From Thalassomonas actiniarum (lineage in GTDB: Bacteria; Pseudomonadota; Gammaproteobacteria; Enterobacterales; Alteromonadaceae), in NCBI RefSeq assembly GCF_000948975.2, contig NZ_CP059735.1, forward strand, positions 6,322,603 through 6,386,602: a DNA stretch of 64,000 bases, in the 5' to 3' direction. A program made the translations under genes and the position numbers. Position 1 is the first letter of the stretch, and each line of letters begins with the position of its first letter. This document shows positions 46,241 to 57,028 of the stretch, one piece after another. A model generated the notes under the pieces. That model did no database searches. It worked only from the letters and a program-made list of their open reading frames with translations, and had not been told where the DNA came from.

Positions 46241-48349
46241 GTGTACCTTTTTGAACCATTAAAAGAACACGTTTCCAGTTACCTGTCCAAAGACCAGATA
46301 GAGCTGCTCAAACAAGCTTATATAGTGGCCAGAGATGCCCATGAAGGCCAGATGCGCTCAAGCGGCGAGCCTTATATTACCCACCCGGTAGCCGTGTCCC
46401 TTAACCTGGCGAAAATGCACCTGGATCACGAAACCTTAATGGCGGCGCTGCTCCATGACGTGATTGAAGATACCAGCACCACCAAAGACGAACTGGCAGA
46501 ACTGTTCGGCCATACCGTCGCCGAGCTGGTGGAAGGGGTCAGTAAACTCGACAAACTCAAGTTCGACAATAAAGAAGAAATGCAGGCGGAAAACTTCCGT
46601 AAAATGGTCCTGGCCATGGTGCAGGATATCAGGGTCATCCTGATCAAACTCGCCGACCGTACCCATAACATGCGTACCCTGGAGTCTCTCAGACCCGACA
46701 AACGCCGCCGCATCGCCCGGGAAACCCTGGATATTTACGCCCCCATCGCCAACCGTCTCGGCATCCATGATATTAAAAATGAATTGGAAATCCTCGGCTT
46801 TGAAGCCCTGTATCCAATGCGCAGCCGGGCATTAAAGTCGGCGGTCAAGCAAGCCCGGGGCAACCGTAAAGAAATCATCAATAATATCCAGGAAGAAATC
46901 ACCGCCCGCTTGGAAGAAAGCGGCATCCAGGCCACCATAGTCGGCCGGGAAAAACACCTGTATTCCATCTACCGTAAAATGTTAAACAAAGAGCTGATGT
47001 TTAACGAGGTTATGGATATTTATGCTTTTCGGGTCATAGTCGAGAATAGCTTTGACAATTGTTACCGCGCCCTGGGGGCGGTGCACAATCTGTTTAAACC
47101 GATCGAAACCCGATTTAAAGATTATATTGCCATTCCCAAAACCAATGGCTACCAGTCGCTGCATACTTCATTGATCGGTCCTCACGGTATCCCGGTAGAA
47201 ATTCAGATCCGTACCCAAGACATGGATCAAATGGCGGATAAAGGGGTCGCAGCCCACTGGTTATATAAACAAGACGGCGACGACAGCGGCACCACGGCGC
47301 AAATGAAAGCCCGTCGCTGGATGCAGAGCCTGCTGGAATTACAGCAAAGCGCCGGCAGCTCGTTTGAATTTATCGAAAACGTTAAGTCGGATCTGTTCCC
47401 GGAAGAAATTTATGTCTTTACCCCCGACGGCCGTATCATCGAACTGCCGATGGGGGCAACCGCGGTAGACTTTGCCTACGCGGTACACACAGATGTCGGC
47501 AACTCCTGCGTCGGTGCCAAGGTCGACCGTAAACCTTATCCGTTAAGCCAGCCGATCGACTCGGGACAAACCATAGAAGTGATCACTTCCTCGGCGGCGC
47601 GTCCCAATGCCACCTGGCTCAACTTCGTGGTGACCGCCAAGGCCAGGTTACAGATCCGTACCTATTTGCGCTCCCAGGAAAAAACCGAATCCCAGGCGCT
47701 GGGTTTACGTTTGTTAAGCCATGCCTTAGGCAAAACCGCACTGGAAGATATTTCCCAGGAAAAAATCGACTCTGTGGTTAAAGAAACCGGCAATGCCACT
47801 TTTGACAACCTGCTGATCAATATAGGCTTAGGTAATGCCCTCAGTATCGGGATCGCCCGGCGTTTAACCGACGAATTTACCGAAGACAGCGAGCTGGAAC
47901 CGACGAGTAGCAAAACCAAAATGCCGATCAAAGGCACCGAAGGCATGCTGGTCAACTACGGTAAATGCTGCCGTCCTATTCCCGGCGACAGTATCCTGGC
48001 CTACCTCAGCCCGGGTAAGGGCTTGATGGTACACCAGCAGGGTTGTCGTAATATTAAAGGCCATGAGCAGGGCAGCTTGTTCCCGGTGAAATGGGACACC
48101 GATATCGACCGCGACTTTATCGCCCGGCTGCGTATTGAAATTATCAACCACCAGGGGGCGCTTGCCGCCCTCACCAATGTTATTGCCAAGTGCGAGTCCA
48201 ATGTGCACTCCCTCAATACCGATGAAAAAGACTCCGGCTTATACACCATAGATCTGGAGATCACCTGTCACAACCGCGTACATTTAGCCGATATTATTCG
48301 AAAAATTAAGGTTATGGTGGATGTACAACGCGTGATCCGTAACAAATAA
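46241..48349 (+). CDS. spoT: Bifunctional (p)ppGpp synthetase/hydrolase SpoT
   Basis: The protein has 702 residues from GTG 46241, matching the E. coli start (YLFEPLK). GGAG lies upstream; a TTG one codon earlier is possible. Domains in order are the HD hydrolase ([25 protein letters not shown]; about 45-150), synthetase ([26 protein letters not shown]; about 220-330), TGS ([25 protein letters not shown]; about 385-445), and a C-terminal ACT domain ([15 protein letters not shown]; about 625-700). It sets the (p)ppGpp level in response to starvation. Confidence 0.98.
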   Translation: MYLFEPLKEHVSSYLSKDQIELLKQAYIVARDAHEGQMRSSGEPYITHPVAVSLNLAKMHLDHETLMAALLHDVIEDTSTTKDELAELFGHTVAELVEGVSKLDKLKFDNKEEMQAENFRKMVLAMVQDIRVILIKLADRTHNMRTLESLRPDKRRRIARETLDIYAPIANRLGIHDIKNELEILGFEALYPMRSRALKSAVKQARGNRKEIINNIQEEITARLEESGIQATIVGREKHLYSIYRKMLNKELMFNEVMDIYAFRVIVENSFDNCYRALGAVHNLFKPIETRFKDYIAIPKTNGYQSLHTSLIGPHGIPVEIQIRTQDMDQMADKGVAAHWLYKQDGDDSGTTAQMKARRWMQSLLELQQSAGSSFEFIENVKSDLFPEEIYVFTPDGRIIELPMGATAVDFAYAVHTDVGNSCVGAKVDRKPYPLSQPIDSGQTIEVITSSAARPNATWLNFVVTAKARLQIRTYLRSQEKTESQALGLRLLSHALGKTALEDISQEKIDSVVKETGNATFDNLLINIGLGNALSIGIARRLTDEFTEDSELEPTSSKTKMPIKGTEGMLVNYGKCCRPIPGDSILAYLSPGKGLMVHQQGCRNIKGHEQGSLFPVKWDTDIDRDFIARLRIEIINHQGALAALTNVIAKCESNVHSLNTDEKDSGLYTIDLEITCHNRVHLADIIRKIKVMVDVQRVIRNK

Positions 48350-48359
48350 AGAGAAATTT

Positions 48360-48749
48360 ATGAAAACCATTATCAAAACAGAAAATGCCCCAAGCGCTAT
48401 CGGCACTTACAGCCAGGCAGTAAAAGTCAAAAATACCGTTTACCTTTCCGGCCAGATCCCTTTAGATCCAAACACCATGGAAGTGGTAGGCGGCAGCTTC
48501 GAAGAACAGGCAGAGCAGGTATTTAAAAATCTGGTCGCCGTGTGTGAAGCCGCCGACGGCAGCATCAATGATATGGTAAAAGTGAATATTTTTATGACCG
48601 ACCTGGCCAATTTCGCCACGGTCAATGAGGTAATGAGCCGTTATTTCAAAGAACCTTACCCGGCCCGTGCCGCCATAGGTGTCGCTCAGTTGCCTAAAAA
48701 TGTCGATATCGAAATAGACGGCATCATGGAATTGCCCAGCGTCGACTAG
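48360..48749 (+). CDS. ridA: RidA family 2-iminobutanoate/2-iminopropanoate deaminase
   Basis: The protein has 129 residues: [18 protein letters not shown] at the start, SGQIPLDP and the conserved Arg in [20 protein letters not shown]. RidA removes reactive enamine/imine intermediates made by PLP enzymes. Position between spoT and trmH is the usual one in gammaproteobacteria. Confidence 0.96.
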   Translation: MKTIIKTENAPSAIGTYSQAVKVKNTVYLSGQIPLDPNTMEVVGGSFEEQAEQVFKNLVAVCEAADGSINDMVKVNIFMTDLANFATVNEVMSRYFKEPYPARAAIGVAQLPKNVDIEIDGIMELPSVD

Positions 48750-48785
48750 CATTGCCCTGACAGCATAATAGCGACACCAAAATCC

Positions 48786-48811
48786 CCCGATCGCCAACAA
48801 CAGCGATCGGG
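48786..48811. other. Strong intergenic hairpin between ridA and trmH
   Basis: The perfect 9-bp stem CCCGATCGC/GCGATCGGG encloses an 8-base loop. There is no T run after it on the plus strand, so it may be an RNA-processing or stability element rather than a terminator. Confidence 0.6.
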
Positions 48812-48840
48812 TAGAGCTAAAACCTTAAGTAGTTACCTTT

Positions 48841-49548
48841 ATGACACCAGAAAGACATGAACGCATCAAACAGATGCTGGATAAACGCCAACCCGATCTC
48901 ACCGTTTGCATGGAAGGGGTGCACAAAAACCACAACCTGGCCGCCGTGGTACGTACCTGTGACGCCATAGGAGTCAGCGACGTGCACGCGGTATGGAAAA
49001 GCGAACAGATGCGGGTTTCAGGGGGCAGTGCCGCCGGCAGTCAAAACTGGATTGACGTACATAACTACACCACCACAGAAGATGCCATCGTCGAGCTGAA
49101 AAAGCAAAATATGCAGGTGCTGGTAACTAACCTGTCACCGACCGCGGTAGATTTTCGCGAAGTTGATTATACCAAACCGACCGCCATTATCCTCGGCCAG
49201 GAAAAATTCGGCGCCTCGCAAACCGCGTTGGATTTGGCAGATCAGGATATCATTATTCCTATGGTGGGCATGGTGCAGTCGTTAAATGTTTCCGTGGCCT
49301 GCTCGGTCGTCTTATACGAAGCCCAGCGCCAGCGCAAGCTTGCCGGACTTTACGACAAGGCGCGTTTAAGTGAAGAGCGCCGCCAGCGCATCCTGTTCGA
49401 AGGGGGTCACCCGATTTTTGCCAAGGCCTGCAACCGCAAAGGTTTGCCTTATCCGCAAATCGACGAAGAAGGGCAGATAGTGGCCAGCGATGACTGGTGG
49501 CAAAAAATGCAGATGACCAAAGAAACCTGGCAGGACATCGACGACTAG
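48841..49548 (+). CDS. trmH: tRNA (guanosine(18)-2'-O)-methyltransferase
   Basis: The protein has 235 residues, in the SPOUT family. Motif 1 is HKNHNLAAVVRTCDAIGVSDVHAV, motif 2 is ILGQEKFGASQTALDLADQD, and motif 3 is IPMVGMVQSLNVSVACSVVLYE, which forms the knotted AdoMet site. It methylates G18 in the tRNA D-loop. recG starts two bases beyond its stop. Confidence 0.97.
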   Translation: MTPERHERIKQMLDKRQPDLTVCMEGVHKNHNLAAVVRTCDAIGVSDVHAVWKSEQMRVSGGSAAGSQNWIDVHNYTTTEDAIVELKKQNMQVLVTNLSPTAVDFREVDYTKPTAIILGQEKFGASQTALDLADQDIIIPMVGMVQSLNVSVACSVVLYEAQRQRKLAGLYDKARLSEERRQRILFEGGHPIFAKACNRKGLPYPQIDEEGQIVASDDWWQKMQMTKETWQDIDD

Positions 49549-49550
49549 CC

Positions 49551-51659
49551 ATGGCAACACAGGCAGCAGGTGGGCAGGGCTTAGACAACCTGGCGATCAC
49601 CCCGGTGACCGTACTTAAAGGTGTCGGCCCCGGCATGGCAAAAAAACTGGAAAAGGTCGGCTTGCTGACCATCCAGGATCTGCTGTTTCACCTGCCGCTG
49701 CGTTATGAAGACCGCACCCGGATCCTCTCCATCGGCGAGCTGGTGCCCGGCATACATACCAATGTTATCGGCGAGGTGGTCAACAACCAGATAGTGCAGG
49801 GTAAGCGCCGTATGCTGCTGGTCACCTTAAGCGACGATACCGGCACCATCAACTTACGCTTTTTCCATTTCTCCGCCAGCTTGATCAAAACCCTGGCGGT
49901 GGGCACCAGCATCCGCTGCTACGGCGAGATCAGCCGCGGCGGCCGCGGTTTTGAAATCGTGCACCCGGAATATAAACCCCTGGATCAAGATAAGCCGCTC
50001 ACTGCCGGTGAAGAAACCCTGACCCCTGTTTATCCGACCACAGACGGCCTGAGGCAAATTTCCCTGCGCAATCTGACCGAACAGGCACTGGTACGTCTTA
50101 AACGGGGCCAGGTGCAAGAACTGGTACCACCGGAATTTCTGCAACACCCGTTATCTTTGGCCCAGGCACTGGCCATTATTCACCGGCCGCCGCCGGATAC
50201 CAATATCAGCGCCATCGAAAACGGCAAACACCCGGCGCAAATCCGGTTGATCAAGGAAGAGTTGCTGGCCCATAATCTCAGCATGCTCAAACTCAGGGCA
50301 TCGAGCGATAAACATAAAGCCATTTCCCTGGATATCGATGATAAGCTCAACAAGCAGTTTCTCGATTCCCTGCCGTTTTCCCCCACCGGCGCCCAGGCAC
50401 GGGTGGTGGATGAGATCCGCACCGATTTAGCCAAACCTGTACCTATGATGCGCCTGGTGCAGGGAGATGTCGGCTCGGGTAAAACCCTGGTGGCGGCACT
50501 GGCGGCCATTACCGCCATAGGGCAGGGCTATCAGGTGGCGCTGATGGCGCCGACGGAAATCCTGGCGGAGCAGCATGCCATTAATTTTCAAAAATGGTTT
50601 GAACCGCTGGGCATCAATGTCGGCTGGCTCGCCGGTAAAACCAAGTCCAAGGCCAGAAACCTGGCATTGGCGGCAATTGCAGACGGCAGCATGCAGCTGG
50701 TGATCGGCACCCATGCCCTGTTCCAGGAGCAGGTCGTGTTTCAAAAAATGGTGTTGGTAATCATCGATGAGCAGCATAAATTCGGGGTACACCAGAGGTT
50801 ATCCCTGCGGGAAAAGGGCGCTTTCGACGGCACTTACCCCCACCAGCTGATCATGACCGCGACCCCGATCCCCAGAACCCTGTCCATGACCGCCTATGCC
50901 GATCTCGACACTTCAGTGATCGATGAATTACCGCCGGGACGTACCCCCATTACCACAGTGGCCCTGCCCGACAGCCGCCGCGACGATGTCGTTGAACGTA
51001 TCCGTCAGGCATGCGAACAGGATAACCGCCAGGCCTACTGGGTCTGTACCCTGATTGATGAATCGGAAGTCTTGCAGTGCCAGGCGGCAGAAGATACCGC
51101 CAACTATTTACAGCAACAATTGCCGACCTTGAAAATAGGCCTGGTACACGGCCGGATGAAGGCGGCTGAAAAACAGGAAGTCATGGATCAGTTCAAGGAA
51201 GGTAATCTGCACCTGTTGGTGGCAACAACCGTGATCGAAGTCGGCGTTGACGTGCCTAACTCCAGTTTAATGGTCATCGAAAATCCGGAACGTTTGGGCC
51301 TGGCCCAACTGCACCAGCTGCGTGGCCGGGTAGGACGTGGCGCCATCGCCTCCCACTGCGTGCTCATGTACAAAAGCCCGTTATCAAAAACCGCCATTAA
51401 ACGCCTTGGGGTGTTACGGGAAAGCAACGACGGTTTTGTCATCGCCCAGCGGGATCTGGAAATACGCGGCCCGGGTGAATTGCTCGGAACCCGGCAAACC
51501 GGCCTGGCAGAGTTAAAAATCGCCGATTTATTGCGGGATGCCGAATTGATCCCGGAAGTAAAACGCGATGCCTACCTGTTATGGAAAAAATATCCGGATA
51601 AAGGCCTGGCATTGATCAACCGCTGGATGGCAAATAGAGAACAATACTCCAACGCCTGA
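49551..51659 (+). CDS. recG: ATP-dependent DNA helicase RecG
   Basis: The protein has 702 residues from ATG 49551, two bases after trmH; a longer reading from 49497 would overlap trmH and extend the N-terminus beyond the family norm. The wedge domain (about 20-160) contains GVGPGMAKKLEKVGLLTIQDLLFHLPLRYED. Helicase motifs include QGDVGSGKT, IIDEQHKFGV, MTATPIPRTL and the late QLRGRVGRG. RecG remodels stalled forks and branched DNA. Confidence 0.98.
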   Translation: MATQAAGGQGLDNLAITPVTVLKGVGPGMAKKLEKVGLLTIQDLLFHLPLRYEDRTRILSIGELVPGIHTNVIGEVVNNQIVQGKRRMLLVTLSDDTGTINLRFFHFSASLIKTLAVGTSIRCYGEISRGGRGFEIVHPEYKPLDQDKPLTAGEETLTPVYPTTDGLRQISLRNLTEQALVRLKRGQVQELVPPEFLQHPLSLAQALAIIHRPPPDTNISAIENGKHPAQIRLIKEELLAHNLSMLKLRASSDKHKAISLDIDDKLNKQFLDSLPFSPTGAQARVVDEIRTDLAKPVPMMRLVQGDVGSGKTLVAALAAITAIGQGYQVALMAPTEILAEQHAINFQKWFEPLGINVGWLAGKTKSKARNLALAAIADGSMQLVIGTHALFQEQVVFQKMVLVIIDEQHKFGVHQRLSLREKGAFDGTYPHQLIMTATPIPRTLSMTAYADLDTSVIDELPPGRTPITTVALPDSRRDDVVERIRQACEQDNRQAYWVCTLIDESEVLQCQAAEDTANYLQQQLPTLKIGLVHGRMKAAEKQEVMDQFKEGNLHLLVATTVIEVGVDVPNSSLMVIENPERLGLAQLHQLRGRVGRGAIASHCVLMYKSPLSKTAIKRLGVLRESNDGFVIAQRDLEIRGPGELLGTRQTGLAELKIADLLRDAELIPEVKRDAYLLWKKYPDKGLALINRWMANREQYSNA

Positions 51660-51900
51660 TTATTCCAATCGCAGATTTAGCCGCGTTTAACAGCAGTTAA
51701 ACGAGTGAACTTTCATCGTACTGATTATATTTCCCCAATTAGTCCCCTAGCTTTTTATTAACAAACACCTTACCAGCCCCATTTTTTCGGTGATTATTTA
51801 TCCGAGAAACAACAAATCGTACCAGCTATGGTTAACAGCTCTATTATTTTTAATTAACATCGAAAAATAAACACCTGAATATAAAGCATTAATTTTCCGA
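51660..51900. other. Gene-free upstream part of the first protease region
   Basis: A/T-rich sequence follows the recG stop with no obvious gene, repeat or strong terminator. The conserved element before the protease begins at 51901. Confidence 0.4.
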
Positions 51901-51969
51901 TGTCGTAAATTCGCGAAAACCCGTCGTAAATTTACTAGAGGCAACTCACCCAGTTGTTAGTATCGAATA
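51901..51969 (+). promoter_or_regulatory. Conserved protease upstream element, copy 1
   Basis: It contains two exact GTCGTAAATT boxes (51902-51911 and 51923-51932) 21 bp apart, with GCGAAAA between them, then TACTAGA and CAGTTGTTAGTATCGAATA. The same order of blocks recurs before the other two proteases. It lies about 165 bp upstream of the first protease start. The last block may hold a -10 (TAGTAT), leaving a long 5' leader. Confidence 0.75.
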
Positions 51970-52131
51970 ACGCTCAGGGCAGGATAGCTTTGACACATTT
52001 AGCCTGAACCAAACGGATGTCTTCCGTTCATCTAAATCACATAATTAAAAAATCAGATTGTGCATCAATAATAAAAATAACCGCACTTAAACCATAAAAA
52101 CATTTCGATAGAATTCCCCGATGGAGTAAAC

Positions 52132-54420
52132 ATGAAAGTGTCAAAATTTACCGCATCCGTTATTGCTTTAGCGGTATCAAGTGCTTTTGCCGTACAGGCA
52201 GCAGACGAAAGATATATCATCAACGTAGATAACAACAATAAAGCTGCGGTTAAAGCATTAGCGAAAAAACTGGGTGGTGAAATCAAGGTAGATGCCGACG
52301 GCTTTATCTCGGCCACCTTTAAAGGCAAGAGCTTAAATTCCGTTAAAAAGATGATGAGCAACCCGGTTGAGGCCTTAGCCGCAAAAGGCTTAAAAGCAAC
52401 ATCAGATATTAACAATGCCGTTTTTAATGCCATAGAAATCGATCACCCTCGCTACCTGATGGCCACTTACGACGATGATGCCGGCGATCCGCGCGCCCAG
52501 CAAATCACTCCTTATTCTATCAAGCAGTCTCAAGCCGACCAGGTGACTTTTAATGCCAATGCCGGTATGAAGGTTTGTGTGGTCGATTCAGGTCTTGACC
52601 AGCATCACCAGGATTTCAACTGGAACAATATCACCGGCGATAACGACTCAGGCACAGGCAACTGGAACGACGGCGGCTCACACGGTACTCACGTAGCCGG
52701 TACTATCGGTGCATTAGACAATAACATCGGTGTTGTTGGTATGGCGCCGGGCGTTGATATGCACATCATCAAGGTTTTCCGGGATACCGACGGTAAATGG
52801 GGCTACTCTTCCGATCTGGCCCATGCCGCACAAAAATGTACCGATGCCGGTGCCAACATTATCAGCATGAGTTTAGGCGGCGGCGGAGCCAATGCCACCG
52901 AAGAAAATGCCTTTGACGCCTTTACCGCCGCCGGTGGTTTGGTAGTCGCTGCTGCAGGTAACGACGGCGACAATACCCGTTCATACCCTGCCGGTTATGA
53001 GTCGGTCATGATGATCGGCGGTAACAGCAAGGACAATGGCCGCTATGAGTCTTCCCAGTTCCCTAGCTGTCAAGCCACCCGTGACGACTGTGTTGAAGTA
53101 ACCGCAGGTGGTTTAGATGTATTGTCTACCTACCCTATGGATACGCCGACCCTGGCAGAAATCAACATCGGCGGACAAACTTACGCTGCATCTATTGCCT
53201 CTGACTCAAATACGCCACCAGGGACTTTCTCCGGCAACACTTATTATATGGGTACAGCCGAATCAACCGATGCCGGCGCCAACGGCAATATCTGTGTGAT
53301 TGACCGCGGTAATATTTCTTTCCATGATAAAGTGCAAAACTGTGAAAACTCAGGCGGTACCGGCGCTATCATCATCAATAACGAAGCCGGTACTTTAGGC
53401 GCTACTTTAGGCGAAAACAACAGTTTAACTATCCCAACGGTAACAGCTTTACTTGCCGACAAGGCAGCCCTGACGGCTGGCGGTTTCATGAGCGTAGATG
53501 TTACGGCCACCGGTTACAACACCATCAGCGGTACTTCCATGGCGACGCCTGGCGTATCAGGTGTTGCCGCCCTGGTTTGGTCAAACCATACGCAATGTAC
53601 CGGTACCCAGATCCGTGAAGTATTAAAAGCAACGGCTGAAGATTTAGGCGATGCCGGTCACGATGTTTACTACGGTTACGGTGTGGTTAAAGCCAAAGCT
53701 GCCAGCGATTACATCACAGAGCATGGCTGTAGCGGCCCGGTTGCCAGCAATGAATTAACCAACGGCGTAGCAAAAACCGGTCTTGCAGCCAGTAAAGGAC
53801 AAGACCTGACCTATACCTTCCAGGTACCGGCAGGCGCTACCAACCTGAGCTTTAACACCAGCGGCGGCAACGGCGGCGATGCGGATTTATACGTTAAGTT
53901 CGGCTCAGCAGCCAGCTCCAGCAGCAATGACTGTAAGTCTGAATCCGGCAGCAGCACCGAAAGCTGTGCCATCGCTTCCGCACAGGAAGGTACTTACCAT
54001 GTTACGGTTTCTGCTTACAGCACCTTCAGCGATGTTAGCCTGGTAGCAAGCTACAGCGAAGGCGGCTCTACACCGGTGACCAATACTTACAGCAATACCA
54101 CAAGCGCCAGCATCACTGACAATAACACCACCAGCAGCAGCATCACGGTTAACGACAGCGGCTCAAGCGCTATCGCCACGGTTGATGTAGACATCACCCA
54201 CACTTATAGCGGTGACTTATTGTTGACCTTAGTATCGCCTAGCGGTGCCGAGCAGGTACTGCGCAGCTACACCGGCAGAAGCACCGACGATATTAAAGAA
54301 AGCTATAATGTTGACGGTTTTGCCAGCAGCGAGCGCAACGGTAACTGGACACTGAAAGTTCATGACAATGCCGGTGGCGACACAGGTACCTTGAATTCAT
54401 GGACCATCAACTTCAAATAA
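52132..54420 (+). CDS. Secreted S8 family serine protease (subtilisin-like) with PA, PPC and P domains
   Basis: The protein has 762 residues. Layout is signal peptide (about 1-23, ending VQAAD), an I9-like propeptide (about 26-110), the S8 catalytic domain with D152 (VVDSGLD), H184 (GSHGTHVAG), N277 and S469 (SGTSMATP), a PA domain inserted at about 340-460, a PPC domain (about 555-640) and a C-terminal P/proprotein-convertase domain (about 655-762). It should be an extracellular peptidase for protein nutrients. It is the first of three tandem paralogues and closest to the second; a PPC domain is shared with the others but the P domain is unique. Confidence 0.96.
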   Translation: MKVSKFTASVIALAVSSAFAVQAADERYIINVDNNNKAAVKALAKKLGGEIKVDADGFISATFKGKSLNSVKKMMSNPVEALAAKGLKATSDINNAVFNAIEIDHPRYLMATYDDDAGDPRAQQITPYSIKQSQADQVTFNANAGMKVCVVDSGLDQHHQDFNWNNITGDNDSGTGNWNDGGSHGTHVAGTIGALDNNIGVVGMAPGVDMHIIKVFRDTDGKWGYSSDLAHAAQKCTDAGANIISMSLGGGGANATEENAFDAFTAAGGLVVAAAGNDGDNTRSYPAGYESVMMIGGNSKDNGRYESSQFPSCQATRDDCVEVTAGGLDVLSTYPMDTPTLAEINIGGQTYAASIASDSNTPPGTFSGNTYYMGTAESTDAGANGNICVIDRGNISFHDKVQNCENSGGTGAIIINNEAGTLGATLGENNSLTIPTVTALLADKAALTAGGFMSVDVTATGYNTISGTSMATPGVSGVAALVWSNHTQCTGTQIREVLKATAEDLGDAGHDVYYGYGVVKAKAASDYITEHGCSGPVASNELTNGVAKTGLAASKGQDLTYTFQVPAGATNLSFNTSGGNGGDADLYVKFGSAASSSSNDCKSESGSSTESCAIASAQEGTYHVTVSAYSTFSDVSLVASYSEGGSTPVTNTYSNTTSASITDNNTTSSSITVNDSGSSAIATVDVDITHTYSGDLLLTLVSPSGAEQVLRSYTGRSTDDIKESYNVDGFASSERNGNWTLKVHDNAGGDTGTLNSWTINFK

Positions 54421-54459
54421 CAAGCCGATAAATCTCAAGTGATTTGAGAGTTATCCAGC

Positions 54460-54500
54460 AAAAGCCATTATCGGGATTTTCTCCTGATAATGGCTTTTTT
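54460..54500 (+). terminator. Intrinsic terminator after the first S8 protease
   Basis: The stem AAAGCCATTATC with GATAATGGCTTT encloses a 13-base loop and ends in T6. It shows that the three protease genes are transcribed separately. Confidence 0.88.
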
Positions 54501-54778
54501 ACTTTGGGGTAAAAATAACCCTCGCGCCATCATCACCAGCAAAAAACATTAGCTGACTAACCCGGCCGATAAGCAGAAAACCTGACTCTTAGTCACAACT
54601 TTCCCGTCCCGTGCCACTTATCGTAAAGCCAGACGGGTGAGAAACCTGCACTTTATGCTTATTCCGCCAACACTCTTGCCTCTCATTCTGGTGAATCTGC
54701 GCCAAATCATCGACAAAAAACGCCCAGTCACTTTTATTGAACTTGCAAGCACATGTTTTTAAAGGATTATTTTTGCAC
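54501..54778. other. Gene-free spacer between first and second S8 proteases
   Basis: No gene, repeat or RNA was recognised in this 278-bp stretch. The conserved element follows at 54779. Confidence 0.4.
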
Positions 54779-54847
54779 TGTCGGAATTAAGCGAAAAGCT
54801 GTCGCGAATTTACTAGATGAGAACTAACCAGTTGTTAGTATCGAATA
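54779..54847 (+). promoter_or_regulatory. Conserved protease upstream element, copy 2
   Basis: CTGTCGGAATT and CTGTCGCGAATT are 21 bp apart with GCGAAAA between, followed by TACTAGA and CAGTTGTTAGTATCGAATA. It is the closest relative of copy 1, and similarity continues downstream, including a shared CCGTTCATCTAAA near the gene. It lies 200 bp upstream of the second protease start. Confidence 0.75.
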
Positions 54848-55046
54848 GTGCTCGGAGCAAGGAAGCTCAGGCACCTTTTAGGTTGAGAAGTATTGCCGTT
54901 CATCTAAAAAGATAAAAGCAGCCGTAACAATAATAACGAAAGCGGCGGCGCTAATAACCGAACATAAGCAAGTAAGAAACAACTGCCACCAATAACAATA
55001 ACACCGGCGGTTGAAACAATAATAAATATCTTCCAGAGAGAATAAT

Positions 55047-56957
55047 ATGAAAATGTCAAAGTTCACTACATCCGTTATCGCATTAGCCATCTCCAGTGCT
55101 TTTGCAGCCCAGGCCGAAGACAACAGATATATCATCCATGTAGAAGACAGCAACAAGCAAGCGGTTAAAGCCATGGCGAAAAAGCTTGGCGCAAATATCC
55201 ATGTTGATGCCAACGGTTTTATCTCGGCAACTTTTGAAGGCAAAAGCTTAAACAGCGTTAAGAAGATGATGAGCAACCCGGTTAAAGCCCTGCAGGACAG
55301 AGGTTTGAACACGGCTTCTGACCAGATCAATCAAGCGGCATTTGCTGCTCTGGAAATCCAGGAAGATGCCCGCCGTTACCCTATGGCAGCGTTCAATGAT
55401 GATATCGGCGATCCGCGTACCGAGCAGTTAACGCCTTATTCTGTTTATCAGTCAGAAGCCGACCAGGTAACCTTTAACGCCAATGCCGGTATGAAAGTCT
55501 GTGTTATCGATTCAGGTCTGGACAGAACCAACCCTGACTTTAACTGGGCCGGCATCACAGGCGATAACGACTCAGGTACAGGTAACTGGGATGAACACGG
55601 CGGACCACACGGTACCCACGTAGCCGGTACTATCGGTGCGGCAGATAACAATGTCGGTGTTGTCGGTATGGCACCTGGCGTAGATATGCACATCATCAAG
55701 GTATTTAATGCCAGTGGTTGGGGTTACTCTTCTGATTTAGCCCATGCCGCACAAAAATGTACCGATGCCGGTGCTAATATCATCAATATGAGTTTAGGTG
55801 GCGGTGCTTCTAACCGCGCCGAAGAAAATGCCTTTGACGCCTTTACCGCAGCCGGTGGCCTGGTAGTTGCCGCAGCCGGTAACGACGGTAACAACGTACG
55901 CTCTTATCCTGCCGGATATGAGTCGGTCATGATGATCGGTGGTAACGATGCCGACAACGGCCGTTATGATTCTTCTCAATACCCCAGCTGTTCTTCAACT
56001 CAGGATAACTGTGTAGAAGTTACTGCAGGTGGTGTAAACGTATTATCTACTTACCCGCAAGATATGGCGAGCTTATCGGTAACCACCGCAGGCGGTCAAA
56101 ACTATGCTTCAACGGCAATGGAGAACACAGGTTCCGTTTCAGGCAGCACTTATTACATGGGCACGGCTGAAGCAACAGACAGCGCGGCTAACGGTAAAGT
56201 TTGTGTGATTGACCGTGGTAACATCTCTTTCCATGATAAAGTACAAAACTGTGAAAACTCCGGCGGTATCGGCGCTATCATCATCAATAATGTTTCCGGC
56301 GTTTTATCCGGTACTTTAGGTGAAACCAACGCGACAACGATTCCAGCCGTAGGGACAGCACTGGAAGACAAAACAGCTTTAGTTGCGGCGACAAGTGCAA
56401 GCATCGACATTTCTGCCAGCAGCTACGGCTATATGACAGGTACTTCCATGGCGACTCCTGCAGTAGCCGGTATTGCCGCCCTGGTATGGTCTAACCATAC
56501 CGAGTGTACCGGTACCGATATCCGTAACGTGCTAAAAGCTACCGCAGCTGATTTAGGCGATGCCGGTCACGATGTCTACTTCGGTCACGGTGTTGTTAAA
56601 GCCAAGGCTGCCCATGATTACCTGACGGCTAACGGCTGTGGTGGTACTACTGAGCCACCAGCAGGCGGTAACAGCCTGGAAGAAACCGGTATTTCCATCA
56701 GCAGAAGAGCTTCTCAGACCTTCAATGTTGATATCCCGGCCGGTACTACCAGCTTTACTATCAATACTTCAGGCGGCAGCGGTGATGCAGACCTGTACAT
56801 TTACCAGCCGGGTTCTTCAACGGCCGTATGTGAGTCAACTTCAAGCAAAAACACTGAAAGTTGTACCATCAGCAATCCTGCAGAAGGCAGCTGGGAAATC
56901 GAAATTTACGCCTACCGCCGGGTAAGCAACCTGACCTTAACTGCCCAGTGGAACTAA
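55047..56957 (+). CDS. Secreted S8 family serine protease with PA and PPC domains
   Basis: The protein has 636 residues. Signal peptide (about 1-23, MKMSKFTTSVIALAISSAFA), I9-like propeptide (about 27-112), and an S8 domain with D155 (VIDSGLD), H188 (GPHGTHVAG) and S467 (TGTSMATP). A PA domain is inserted at about 340-455 and a single PPC domain ends the protein (about 555-636). It is very similar to the first protease over the signal, propeptide and catalytic parts but lacks its P domain. This suggests recent duplication with domain loss or gain. AGAGAG precedes the ATG. Confidence 0.96.
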   Translation: MKMSKFTTSVIALAISSAFAAQAEDNRYIIHVEDSNKQAVKAMAKKLGANIHVDANGFISATFEGKSLNSVKKMMSNPVKALQDRGLNTASDQINQAAFAALEIQEDARRYPMAAFNDDIGDPRTEQLTPYSVYQSEADQVTFNANAGMKVCVIDSGLDRTNPDFNWAGITGDNDSGTGNWDEHGGPHGTHVAGTIGAADNNVGVVGMAPGVDMHIIKVFNASGWGYSSDLAHAAQKCTDAGANIINMSLGGGASNRAEENAFDAFTAAGGLVVAAAGNDGNNVRSYPAGYESVMMIGGNDADNGRYDSSQYPSCSSTQDNCVEVTAGGVNVLSTYPQDMASLSVTTAGGQNYASTAMENTGSVSGSTYYMGTAEATDSAANGKVCVIDRGNISFHDKVQNCENSGGIGAIIINNVSGVLSGTLGETNATTIPAVGTALEDKTALVAATSASIDISASSYGYMTGTSMATPAVAGIAALVWSNHTECTGTDIRNVLKATAADLGDAGHDVYFGHGVVKAKAAHDYLTANGCGGTTEPPAGGNSLEETGISISRRASQTFNVDIPAGTTSFTINTSGGSGDADLYIYQPGSSTAVCESTSSKNTESCTISNPAEGSWEIEIYAYRRVSNLTLTAQWN

Positions 56958-56997
56958 GCTTAGCAATATAAGCACATCCACTATAACGTTCCCACAC

Positions 56998-57028
56998 AAA
57001 ATCTCCGCCCTTGGGCGGAGATTTTTTT
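56998..57028 (+). terminator. Intrinsic terminator after the second S8 protease
   Basis: The stem AAATCTCCGCCC with GGGCGGAGATTT encloses a 2-base loop and ends in T7. Confidence 0.92.

Noticed and set aside
51901-51969. Protease upstream element as a Pho box
   Set aside because: Box spacing is 21 bp, not a multiple of 11, and the core is GTCG rather than GTCA.
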